Source of the DNA: Amoebophrya sp. A120
Taxonomy: Eukaryota; Sar; Dinophyceae; Syndiniales; Amoebophryaceae
DNA length: 64,000 bases
Reading direction: 5' to 3'
Assembly (NCBI GenBank): GCA_905178155.1
Contig: CAJINV010000004.1
Coordinates: 10,258,381-10,322,380 of the forward strand
The position numbers and the translations under genes are program-made. This document shows positions 40,690 through 50,516 of this stretch, in pieces. Positions within the stretch are counted from its first letter, which is position 1. The number at the start of each line of letters is the position of its first letter. The notes under the pieces are model-generated. The model did not search any database and had not been told where the DNA came from. It saw only the letters and a program-made list of their open reading frames with translations.

Positions 40690-41897
40690 AAGCACATATT
40701 AAAAAGGCGGCACGCGGTCGCAGTGCGGACCCAGTTACGCTTCACGTGTGACGTTGCTGCCTGTCGTCTCTCGGGGGCGAAAACTACAAGCAACCAGAAG
40801 ATCAAGATTCAATGCAAGACTTGAGTAGTACGTGTACGATACGATATCTGACTTTCTGTCTATTGGAAAGGTTTAGAGGCCAGCCCCCTAGTGATGCTTC
40901 ATGATCAAAATTTTTCAGATTGAGCTGCATATCGATATGTTTACTTGAGGCTCCATGCACGTGGTTCATGAGTGATCATCGCAACACTATCAATATCATG
41001 AGTGCGCAAAACGCACAACTTCGTGAATGTCACTTTGTGGTTCAAAATCTCGTTTCCGCGACAGAACAGCCACGATGACAACTTCATCTACAGTCCAAGT
41101 CCAAACCTGTGACGCATATTATCACAGCCTGTTTTAGACTCAACACCGGGGGACGAGGACATTGTGTTGACGTAAAAATGTTGTCGTTGTGGGCTATGCC
41201 TATGTTGCATGTTTTTCGCGTTTGCCAGTACCAGGAACCGCTCTGCTCGCTGAGGTGGAAACGCTGGCAACACCCAACCCGCCCCCTTGTGGTTTATCAA
41301 GCATGTACTAAGACGACCGTGGTTGCACTACAACTACACGATATTAACACACGTATTCAAAAAAGACAAAAAACCACACGCGCTTAGCGGCCACTTTAGG
41401 ACCACTTCACGATAGCCCGTGCTAAGCAACATTAATGCTTGTTTCGACGGAGCGAGGCAGCAAAATGAGAATGCAAGCCGCCAAGAGACTGTCATGAAGA
41501 TCGATACTATTCCAGAGAAATACAAGACCAAGGTTTCAGCGGTTACGGGTCTTTCCACCTTGGCGGATCCGTTAGACCTGCAGAACAAGGTGGGAGAAAC
41601 AAGATGCTGGAGCGTTTGTTCTCTACTGGTGTCGTGTCGTCCCGTCATTTATTTCTCGGTCGTCGGTCGGTTTACCTGCTCCCTATGACTAACTACACCT
41701 ATTCGGTTCATTTACTGGCACATTTCGATTTCTATTTCGAAGAACAAAAAGGTGCTCTGACCGCTGTGCACCTAAGTACTTGTCGCGTGCGTCATTTGAG
41801 ACTGAGAGTAGGTTTTTCTACGGCCATGAACAGCCTCAGCTGCCAAAAAAATTATCTGACGTGCTCATCCTTTTCCTTACCAAGTACTTAAAAACTC
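40690..41897. other. Intergenic region, nothing recognised
   Basis: A few short frames (for example 41419-41688) have no recognisable content. No RNA gene or clear repeat is seen. Confidence 0.5.
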
Positions 41898-42581
41898 ATG
41901 GCTTTCCTCCCGAAACCCAAAAACAAACCGCCTGGTGGCGGCTCCGGCCACAATCGGGTTGCGCCAGCATCACCTCGTGCCTCCCCGCGTCCCTCTCCAC
42001 GGCCGTCACCCCGAGCAGGCGCAGCCGGTGGTCTGCGGAATCCTGCGAATGACCCCTCGCGGCTCGTCGTCGGTCCGTCGCCACGGGGAGTTGGCGGGCT
42101 CGGGCGCCGGCGGTCTCCACGACCTTCTGCGGAGCAGCAGGCAAAGAACCGTGGGGTCGCGCACTTGATGTCGCCGAGGCAACAACAAATGAGGAACAAC
42201 AGTAAGAGCAGCAGCAAGAGCAACGAAAGCATCGAGCCCCGAAGGACGAGATCGCCCCGCCCGCCCGAAGAGATTAAGTACGTGAGCAGCTATTCTGACA
42301 GCAGTCTCGAGCAGCCGGAGCACAGAATAAATGCAGGCGAGGGCAGTGCCGGGAAAGAAAAGTCCGCCCTGGCGAAGTGCGTCGAGAAACTGCCCTGCTT
42401 CCGCGCAATCAACGCCTGTTGCTACTGCTACGGCAAGTACATCAGCGGCTACAAGTGGTGTAGCTGTTTCTTCGATACGATACCCGGGAAGGTGTTTTGT
42501 GCGGTGTGCTTCGTCGGGCTGGCGGTGGGCTTCGGGTTCATGATTGCCGCTTTTTTGAATCTCTTTGACCGCGGAGACTGA
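41898..42581 (+). CDS. Basic Pro/Arg/Ser-rich protein with Cys-rich C-terminus and one membrane helix
   Basis: A 227-residue intronless protein that I do not recognise. Residues 1-150 are disordered and rich in Pro, Arg, Ser, Gly and Gln, with repeated SPR tripeptides (SPRASPRPSPRPSPR), typical phosphorylation or microtubule/RNA-binding style sequence. Residues 155-200 are Cys-rich (CVEKLPCFRAINACCYCYG, YKWCSCFF), and may be palmitoylated or bind metal. The last about 30 residues form a single hydrophobic helix (VFCAVCFVGLAVGFGFMIAA) followed by LFDRGD. The arrangement suggests a tail-anchored membrane protein with a cytosolic basic domain (inference). Confidence 0.65.
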   Translation: MAFLPKPKNKPPGGGSGHNRVAPASPRASPRPSPRPSPRAGAAGGLRNPANDPSRLVVGPSPRGVGGLGRRRSPRPSAEQQAKNRGVAHLMSPRQQQMRNNSKSSSKSNESIEPRRTRSPRPPEEIKYVSSYSDSSLEQPEHRINAGEGSAGKEKSALAKCVEKLPCFRAINACCYCYGKYISGYKWCSCFFDTIPGKVFCAVCFVGLAVGFGFMIAAFLNLFDRGD

Positions 42582-43309
42582 TACTTTTTCGTGCTGGGCA
42601 TTGTTTTGTCCGTTGATGTTGCTTGCCTGAAGATGAGTTCTTATTTCGGCCTGAACTACACAGCGAGTTATTCATATTTTTTCGGATTGATGTTGTTCCA
42701 TAGCACTGCCGTCGCTCCACCGAATGTTGCTTCTGCAGCACAGCAAGATCAAAATCAAAACTGCACGGGAAATAAGCGAGATACAACTTTACGGATTTCT
42801 TGCGATTGCAGCGTGCGCCAGCGTTGGTACCAGGTGCGGATCCTTTTTTTCCTTCATCCTCTATTTCTTGTATTTGGTTCTGTTTCATGAAAACCAAAAC
42901 CCTAACATATCTTTTGATTTTCAGGAAGCACCTCGTAAGTAGCCAACATCTACCAGATGAGCCTCTTCTTGCAGTTTTTGGCACATGTTCATGTACAAAT
43001 TTTGAAGTGTTGTACTTAATCGTACGGTACCGGACCTATCTTCTAGAAGTTGAAGTTTTGAAGGAACCTCTTTGACAACTACTTCCGATCTTTCTATTAC
43101 TTCTGCCGGTTGTAAAGGCGTCTTTGAAAGCAAGCTCTTTGCCTTCGGCGCAGTCCGTGTCATTTTTTGAAAAGCGTTCGCGGTTGTGTCAATACAACTA
43201 GCAGATCGCTGTGTCTTAGTGTAGTATACTTCTTCTTCACGTACGAGGGAGGATTCGCATTCGCTGCTTTAGCTTTGTGTAGAAGTGGTCCTTTTGATGA
43301 ACTGCAAAA
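42582..43309. other. Intergenic region, nothing recognised
   Basis: No supported gene, RNA or repeat. Confidence 0.5.
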
Positions 43310-46300
43310 ATGTACAACTCGATGCTCTACTCCAATTCCTGTGGCGGGCCAGTTCTCCTCTTGCTTGTGATTTCTCTCGGACAGTTTGTGCTCCCGGCGC
43401 GATCCAGCGTGTGGAAGCGGGTCTCACTCAGCCCAGATTTATTGCCAGCCAGTTCCACTTCCCAGCATGCGACGCCCACACCACCGCCCGATTTACTTTC
43501 CAGAACTGTAGTCACTGTGCCTGAGGTTGTAACAGAGACAGTTGCTACATGTGGGCATTCTACTTTCGCCGCTTGTCGTGAATCCGAAGATTCGTCGTCA
43601 TCTTCTTCCACCACGACCTCAAGCATCCTTTTCTGGCGCCCAGGTTTTGCGGAATCGAAAGTCTTAACCGACTTCTTTCAGCATGTGGCGGGTGATGACA
43701 GAACAAGCCCCTCATCTATTTCCTGGAGCGAGCTGTGGCTGTTTCCGCTTCTGAAGCAGCACCAGGAAGAGACACGCTGGCTGCTCCTCAACTATCTGGG
43801 CCGCCGCGGCAAGGGGGATGAAGATGATCCGCGAGGACTTCAGACCGCCAGGGACCCCACAGCGAGCCTCGTCAACATTCAAAAATGTGCAAATAAAGCA
43901 GAAGAAGATCGCGTTCGCGACGACGACGAGCTTGGTCAAAATAGGATCCCTGAACAACACGACGAATCGTACCACCAGCATGCTCAGAATTATAAACCCC
44001 GGTCCCTGTCCGCGTCCAGTATGACCACCAGCGCGAGTAGCAGTTGGTTTGATCCTGGTGCTCCACCGGGAAGATCATCTTCTTCTGCAGCTCCTTCCGA
44101 AGCGTTTTCGTCTCCTCCCCACAAAAATTTGTTAAAATGGCTACAACTGGAGGGAGTAGAGGACGAGGATAATATGGATAACGACGAGGAGGAGGCACAA
44201 CGAAAAATCTTCCCAGGAAGAGCCGTAGAAAGAGAAGAAACTGCAGCAGTGCCCGTGGTAGAGCATCAAGAGCTATCGTGGGAAGAAGAAAGACAACTGG
44301 ACAACTTGCGGGTTGTGCCAATTCTGTTACGTGACGCCAGCATTCTTGATGACCGGGATGAAGCCCAAGATGATCATGCTCCTGTAGTCGATGCTGATGT
44401 TGATGGCAAAGAACTGACAACGAGCTCAGGAGCAGCTTCCTTGCCGCCCCTGCAAGCGACAACCTTGGCAAAGGTCGCAGATTTCCTGGCGTTGGACATG
44501 AAAAAATGCAACGAATGGATCATCCTCAACGTGGCGCGCGAACTACTTTCATCGACGGTGCGGGAGGACAAAAAAGAGGATGACGCACGGACGAGATCTA
44601 CACCACCTGCAGGATCCCGGAGTCGGGGTGCGGCGACTTCTACAGAAGTGTCTTCACTTGCAGTTTCCGAAACTGCAATTAAAAGCCTTGTCAATAACTT
44701 CCTTCTCGACCGCCCAACACGAAAGAGGCTGTGGCGGTGGTTTGCGAGCGAGGTCTTTTGGAACATGGATTTTGACAACGCCGACGATGACGAGAGCGAC
44801 CAAAAGGTAAAGGACCACGTCGGAGCTGCGGATGGTGGAAACCGCAGTGACCACGCAGCTTCACAAACTACACTAAAGTTGCTGCGCCACGAGATTTTCA
44901 ACGTGGACGCAGACCCCGATGCCCACCCCGCGGGGAAAGAGAAAGTAGAGCACGAGGAGGACAAAGAAGCACTGAACAAGCGCCGTGAAGATTATATCGC
45001 AGACGCGAGAGCCTGGATTCTGCGCGAATGGCGGGAGACTATTGACGAGCTGCTTTTGCCCTGGCTGGACCCAGATGCGAGGGAGACCTGGACGCAGAAT
45101 TTCTCCGTTGTGGCTGGAGGAGGAAGTACAAGAACCACTACAAGAACAGTAGAAACAGAAGCCGAAGCCGATCGTCCGCCATCTTGTCAGGTGGACGACT
45201 CGAGTCTTGCTTCGGGTTCGGACTTGGAGCCGAACAGGAACACCAGAAATGCGCACAAGAACGACCTAAAAGAACAAGAAGTGCGAAGACTTCCACGACA
45301 CAACAACAATGCCCCGACCATGCGTCACTTCGAACTCTACTATGACCGGATTTGCCAGCTGCTCACCTGGCTTTCGAATCCGATCCACCGAGCGCTTCCG
45401 GACTTCGACGAGGCGCTGGATGCGTGGGAAGACGACCGCAATCACTTCCGACACATCCTGACGGGGGTGACGCCAGCAACTGCAGCGATACAGGAACCAC
45501 CTGCTCCGCAGCGAGTGGTGGCCTCTTTGGCGGCAGCTACTGGTACAGGAGGTCGTGAAGGCATCTCCAATGCCACGACTACAAGACCCTCAGCTTCAAC
45601 CGGAGGTGCGGCTCCATCTACAGGAGCTCCTACAACCTCGCCGCCTAGCAACCAGCCAGCACCAAAAAGTAGAAACACGGTAATGATCACCTCCGCCGCG
45701 CTGCAGCGATTACGGCCGCAGATCATAGATACGATCCCTGCCCGGAAAACACTACAGATCCTGACCGAGCTCTTCCAGGGGTCGTTGCACGGAGACCCAA
45801 CTGGGATTGCTACGCAGATTGCGACCTTCATCTGGCGCGCCGGACGCTTTTTCACGGACCACCTGGCTGCACCAGGAAGAAAAAGTTATGTAGAGCAAAT
45901 GCAAAGCCAAAGAGACCACGACGTAAGCAGTGCAGACGAGGAAGAAATGGAACTGTCCCGCGCGGGTATCGCGAACCTGTCCGTTTCAAGAGGTGGACCA
46001 ACATCAGTGCCAGCGAGAAGTGCAGAGGACGGCGAGATGTTGAATGGAAATGGTGCAGCTTTACTACTTCAACATCCGGAAGCGATGACTTTCGAGGCAC
46101 AACAGCGTTACCACATGTCTACGTCACGACGGGCCCAAGAACGGGCCCCCGCGCTATTTCGGCCTGATGAACAAAATACCGGTTGGACGAGAACAAAGCA
46201 GAGTCTCTTTTTTCCGCAACGGCGGAGGGGGGATTGGGCACGGACCGCGGATCCAGGTGATGTTGCGAGAGGCTCAGCACTCCGTACGCCAACCACTGCA

Positions 46301-47263
46301 AAGAACCCCAGCTCTATTTACGCCACGTCCTACAGGCCTTCCACGCTCCAGGAGCTCGCCTTCCGGCTGTACACGCGCGCTCTGGCGACGCAAAACATCC
46401 AGGCCGAATTCCAGGAGATTCTGAAAGACCTGGAGCGCACCGAGAACTTCGCCGATCGCGAACGGCTCGTAGCGTACGCCCATAATGTCGAGTGGATAAC
46501 TTACGGCGGCACCGCCGTCGCTATACCTAGACGCAGTGGCCGGGCACCATCGCCATCTGCCGCCTTGCGAAACGCTTCTGGTGCCGCTGCGCACAACACC
46601 GACTTTGATGAAGGACAGCACGAAGACCGCGACCACGATGGTATCGGCTTCGAGATGAAACAGGACCTGCTTTACTTCTCGGAGCGGCATCCGAGGAGGG
46701 TGTTTCAGCTGGTCATCAAGGAACTCTCCGAACGCAACTACCGTCTCTCTCCGTATTGGCAGTCGGTGTTCGGGATGCTGCGTGCGGCTGGAACGATCAG
46801 TGGAACCACCCGAGGTGGTCCAAGCTTATTGGATCATGTTGACATCACTGCACACTCGCACATCAATCAGAAGTTGTCCTCACATTCCCAGGCGCAGAAC
46901 ATGGAAGAACGGGAGCAAAGCAGTAACGGACCTGCAGCCACGGTTTTTACAGAACATAGAGACACTAACATGCGACATGGTAGAGCGGCATCCGCAAGCA
47001 GTAGCACCGTCGGCGTTGCGCCTGCATCTTCTTCAGATGACCTCCGTCTGCACAGCGGCGACGGTCGTCGCGACTCCGTGCAAGATGAAATGAGTGCGGA
47101 TCTTCATGCAGCATCATCTTCATCTTGTTCTTCCGTGCCGCTTGATGATTCCTGCTCCTCCCCGTCAGCCTCCAGTACTACGCCAGCCCGGAGCTTTAAT
47201 TTTCTGCAAGCTTTTCCGGCCCTCCAGCTGCGTTTGCGCAGACTCTGGTCCTCGGAAACGTGA
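43310..47263 (+). CDS. Large orphan protein with N-terminal signal-type segment
   Basis: A single open frame of 1317 residues from the ATG at 43310, intronless and without TIR elements. Residues 12-30 are a hydrophobic signal-peptide-like segment (PVLLLLVISLGQFVLP) followed by ARSS, consistent with secretion or membrane insertion. The rest is highly charged, rich in Asp, Glu, Arg and Ser, with several Trp-containing helical stretches spaced along the chain (WSELWLFPLLKQHQEETRWL, RLWRWFASEVFWNMDF, AWILREWRETIDELLLPWL, QLLTWLSNPIHRALPDF). These may be diverged repeats of one helical module, but I cannot align them convincingly. No known catalytic motif is seen. It could be a lineage-specific secreted or surface protein. 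Confidence 0.7.
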   Translation: MYNSMLYSNSCGGPVLLLLVISLGQFVLPARSSVWKRVSLSPDLLPASSTSQHATPTPPPDLLSRTVVTVPEVVTETVATCGHSTFAACRESEDSSSSSSTTTSSILFWRPGFAESKVLTDFFQHVAGDDRTSPSSISWSELWLFPLLKQHQEETRWLLLNYLGRRGKGDEDDPRGLQTARDPTASLVNIQKCANKAEEDRVRDDDELGQNRIPEQHDESYHQHAQNYKPRSLSASSMTTSASSSWFDPGAPPGRSSSSAAPSEAFSSPPHKNLLKWLQLEGVEDEDNMDNDEEEAQRKIFPGRAVEREETAAVPVVEHQELSWEEERQLDNLRVVPILLRDASILDDRDEAQDDHAPVVDADVDGKELTTSSGAASLPPLQATTLAKVADFLALDMKKCNEWIILNVARELLSSTVREDKKEDDARTRSTPPAGSRSRGAATSTEVSSLAVSETAIKSLVNNFLLDRPTRKRLWRWFASEVFWNMDFDNADDDESDQKVKDHVGAADGGNRSDHAASQTTLKLLRHEIFNVDADPDAHPAGKEKVEHEEDKEALNKRREDYIADARAWILREWRETIDELLLPWLDPDARETWTQNFSVVAGGGSTRTTTRTVETEAEADRPPSCQVDDSSLASGSDLEPNRNTRNAHKNDLKEQEVRRLPRHNNNAPTMRHFELYYDRICQLLTWLSNPIHRALPDFDEALDAWEDDRNHFRHILTGVTPATAAIQEPPAPQRVVASLAAATGTGGREGISNATTTRPSASTGGAAPSTGAPTTSPPSNQPAPKSRNTVMITSAALQRLRPQIIDTIPARKTLQILTELFQGSLHGDPTGIATQIATFIWRAGRFFTDHLAAPGRKSYVEQMQSQRDHDVSSADEEEMELSRAGIANLSVSRGGPTSVPARSAEDGEMLNGNGAALLLQHPEAMTFEAQQRYHMSTSRRAQERAPALFRPDEQNTGWTRTKQSLFFPQRRRGDWARTADPGDVARGSALRTPTTAKNPSSIYATSYRPSTLQELAFRLYTRALATQNIQAEFQEILKDLERTENFADRERLVAYAHNVEWITYGGTAVAIPRRSGRAPSPSAALRNASGAAAHNTDFDEGQHEDRDHDGIGFEMKQDLLYFSERHPRRVFQLVIKELSERNYRLSPYWQSVFGMLRAAGTISGTTRGGPSLLDHVDITAHSHINQKLSSHSQAQNMEEREQSSNGPAATVFTEHRDTNMRHGRAASASSSTVGVAPASSSDDLRLHSGDGRRDSVQDEMSADLHAASSSSCSSVPLDDSCSSPSASSTTPARSFNFLQAFPALQLRLRRLWSSET

Positions 47264-48240
47264 GAGGAAAACACCAGGTCCAGGAAGCGCGAGATGATAA
47301 ATAACATCGGACTTTCGCGCATTTTTTATTTTTGCGGAAAACAAAACATCAAATCATTACCATTCTAGTTCGTGGAACAGAATAAAAATCGCGATCTGTA
47401 TAAACGAGAAAAAATAACACGCTCCACCACTTCACGGAGCTCGCAGTTGTTGCATCGTGTTTCGTTGATGTAACAGCCAACTTTTGATGTCTTGTCATGA
47501 TCTATCAGTAACCAAGTGATTTAGCTTCCCGTATATGATTTCATTTCAGATTCAGCCCGTTATAGCCTTGAAGTTGATGTATCTGAAACTGTATTGCAAC
47601 TGTAAAAATCAAACAACAGCATATGACCCAAGAATGAAGAACAACACACAGGCCGTTGTGTCTCCACACTCTTGTAAACGAGAAAAACGAATTTCTGTTT
47701 TGTTTTTTGTGAAGCGAGAAATGTTTTTTCCACGATGAGAAACAAGAAAAAGAAGCATGATTTCTCATGCGGAAATCAAATCCGAACTCGAACAATTCTC
47801 ATGAAAAACGAACAGTCTTTTGGGAATCTATCAACGCGAATCTTTGGCCAATCCTCGGAGTAATTTCTGAGTGTTCCGAAGATCCAACATTGGTGGAGAA
47901 CCTGAACTTACCCCATTTTGCCTACCCACCTCCATAAATAGTGGTAGCGCTTTATCTTTAACAGCCTTCGGTTTTGCGCACGGTAAAACTCTAAATTGTT
48001 AAAGAACAAAAGAAGTAGCCCAAATACCTCTTTAACGATCTTCGGTCTGTGTCACATATACGCGTATCTTGTTCGTTAAAGATTTAAGTTTTTTCGTCTT
48101 TAGTCGTATCTTCTTCTTCTTCTTGGGCGTACAATCTTCCTTATCGTACAACCAGTTTTCCAAAAGACTTGGGCCACTAGTTGATTGCCTATCGTGCCAC
48201 AACAACCTCTTCGTACATCGGTGGGGAGCAAATTTGGAAA
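47264..48240. other. Intergenic region with one long dispersed repeat
   Basis: It contains the first copy of a 34-bp repeat (47623-47656) found again at 49073-49106. Otherwise nothing is recognised. Confidence 0.5.
47623..47656. repeat. 34-bp direct repeat, copy 1
   Basis: It begins ATGACCCAAGAATGAAGAAC and ends CACACAGGCCGT, and is identical at 49073-49106, 1.45 kb away. The pair brackets the gag-like fragment, which would fit a mobile or duplicated segment. Confidence 0.8.
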
Positions 48241-48860
48241 ATGATGAACGGAAACAAACCGCAGGGGAACAGCAACAACATGCCAGACGACAAGAAGTAC
48301 GACCACCTTTTCAAAAAACAACCGGTCTTCAACGCCGAGGTGGACACGCTCACGGACTTCCGGAAGCGGTTCGCCGGGCCTGGCAGCTCCCCAGCACGCT
48401 CCTGGGCTTCCTGATGATCGCCAGCGCCGGGCTGGACGAGTCAGCGGAGCGACAACTGGTGGACCGGATTGCGAGGGAGACGACCGAAAACGAATCGGGA
48501 TTCGCTTCGCAAAACGTCAAGGCCCACCTGGAGACGTATTTTAAGCTGTCGCCCACCAAGGCGAAGCAGGACAGCAGTGACGGAACAGCTACCCACGCCA
48601 TGTACGGGTGGGGGTCACAGAACAACAGCGGGAAAGGATCCGGCCACCCGAAGTCCACCGCTACTACGCCTTTTTCGCCGCCCGGCCGCGCCGGAGCAAA
48701 GTGGTGCAAGTACCACGAGAAATACTGCAGTCACACGTCCTACGAGTGCAGTCTCAACCCCGCCAACAAAGGCAAGAAAGGTGCTGGCAAGCACCAGCAC
48801 CCGCCCTGCTCCCGGTCGGCCGCGCGCTCTTTGGTAGCGAAAACAGAGCCATCTGCTTGA
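48241..48860 (+). pseudogene. Gag-like retrotransposon fragment with one frameshift
   Basis: From the ATG at 48241 one frame encodes DDKKYDHLFKKQPVF and TLTDFRKRFA. A shifted frame from about 48378 continues AWQLPSTLLGFLMIASAGLD, ERQLVDRIARE, VKAHLETYF and a Cys/His motif, KWCKYHEKYCSHTSYECSLN, with W-C-x-x-H and H-x-x-x-x-C spacing. The order (F-x-x-R-F, W-x-L-P-x-x-L-x-G-F-L-M-I, then a C-terminal Cys/His knuckle and Lys-rich tail) resembles LTR-retrotransposon gag proteins. No protease, reverse transcriptase or integrase follows before the next gene. The frameshift at about 48375-48378 and missing pol suggest a dead fragment, but an assembly error or programmed shift is not excluded. Confidence 0.55.
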
Positions 48861-48985
48861 CCGCCTCCAGTGTGTCTCGCCGTCGTACGGCGGCCGCGCT
48901 CTTGCTCATCCCCCGGCCGCGCTCTTGCTCAGTCGCACCGGTCCACGTCGCGGAGGAGAAAGTCGTACCCGACAACGGTGTATTC

Positions 48986-49055
48986 TGTGCAAAAGTATCG
49001 CATTCGTATAAATGCAAGTCTTGCATTACAAAGTCTATCGCATTCGTATAAATGC
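48986..49055. mobile_element. Truncated family 5 TIR element remnant
   Basis: It starts TATTCTGTGCAAAAGTATCG like the left ends at 17835 and 19733. It then repeats CTATCGCATTCGTATAAATG-type sequence but has no right arm or target duplication. It is the only intergenic relative of the intronic elements that I found. Confidence 0.6.
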
Positions 49056-49072
49056 AGGTCTACTTCCTGCTG

Positions 49073-49106
49073 ATGACCCAAGAATGAAGAACAACACACA
49101 GGCCGT
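49073..49106. repeat. 34-bp direct repeat, copy 2
   Basis: Identical to 47623-47656, in the same orientation. Confidence 0.8.
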
Positions 49107-50516
49107 CACCTATGCCTGCGACCGCCTGAGCCTGACTCGACCTTTCAAAATGTAATACTTGATGCGTCTTGAGTTTCGCCTTCGCTCCTTTCTTTTGACA
49201 TTTTTCAAATTTTTTGTTTCGCACTTCTACCGGCGCCGCTCCCTCTTCAGTTGACACTGCTTTGAGTTCTGTGGTCAGTTCATTCAGACACGGCTCCGAA
49301 CCTTAACCTTCTCTCCTCCTAAACACTATTCTGTTTTTTTGTGCATCACACTACATGGTACCGAAACAATACCGACACAAACAGAAAACCTAAAGAACGG
49401 AGATGCGTATGCGAGTTCCAGAACTAAATTACTGACCAAAAAGAAGGTGGTGCACCAATACGACGAGAGGCATGATTTTGTGTAAATCTGTTTTGGATTC
49501 GAGGTCAGTCCTTGTTCGCCTTCCTGGCCTAAACTTCTCAAATGCAAGCTGTAGATCTGCACTACCTTTTCAAAGTCAAACACAGCAGGATAACCACAAC
49601 AAGCTCATGCGAGATGCGGGTCTTCTGATTTCTTACCGATATGCGCTTTTTTTGCGCTTGCTAGAGACCATGCCATGTTCTTTCATTTTGTTTTTGCTTC
49701 AAGGAAAAGCAAAAGAATGTATCTCTGGACAGCACAAGAGCTAGAAAATTCGAAAAGAACTTCTAGAAAAGAGAAATGATGGGTTTTTTCTTGTAAAACG
49801 AAGTAAAGGCGCAAAGGCTTAACTGCTATCGCCTCTTGGGTTACCGTCGAGCAGCCGTACCACTATCTGCGTCGAAAATGCAAGGGCAAATAGTATCCTT
49901 GTTCACCTTGTTCACGTTCACTACAACTTGTCAAGATCACGCATTTTGCGCCGGCAACATAAACTACGGATCATGGATCAAGGCCAGCACACACAAATCA
50001 CGGAGAGATTATGAGCGTTGATATGCAGCGAAGAAGCCGAGGCTTCCAAACAAGACCGAAAGAAAACGGCCCACGGGTACGAGACACATCATCCGATGTC
50101 GTCGTATCGCGCCCTCCCCCGTCGAGAGGCGCGGTAGCTCGCTTTTTTTTTCTCGAAAAATCTGGTTTCTCTTTAACCCTGGTCCATCCATTTCCATGAT
50201 ATGTGAAGATTGTGACCACATTGGGTGTAGATAACCGATTTTCATCAGATCAGCGACGCTACCACGTGGAAGGAGGATAAAAGGACAATGTGATGCTCTC
50301 TTCAAGAGTGCAAAATTTTTCTGATCGTGACGATCTCGATCACGAGTACGACCTTCACCTTGGAAGATGAGTATACTACAACTAAGCACGGTTTTGAAAA
50401 ATGTTGTACAACTTCTTCTTTAACCGCCTCTGCAAGCAGTGAATTGCGTGCGCAGCACCAGCCGCCGCGAGCTCCTGCTTCCAGCTCCTGCCCGGACGAA
50501 CACCCTTCACCACAAG

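Larger units (their letters stand above)
48861..50516. other. Intergenic region
   Basis: It holds a truncated family 5 element remnant (48986-49055), the second 34-bp repeat copy and a 24-bp tandem duplication containing CGGCCGCGCTCTTGCTCA (about 48892-48939). An antisense frame at 50009-50389 is not recognisable. Confidence 0.5.

Noticed and set aside
50009-50389. 126-residue minus-strand open frame upstream of the SBP2-like gene
   Set aside because: No domain or motif is recognisable, and it would be the only minus-strand gene in the array.
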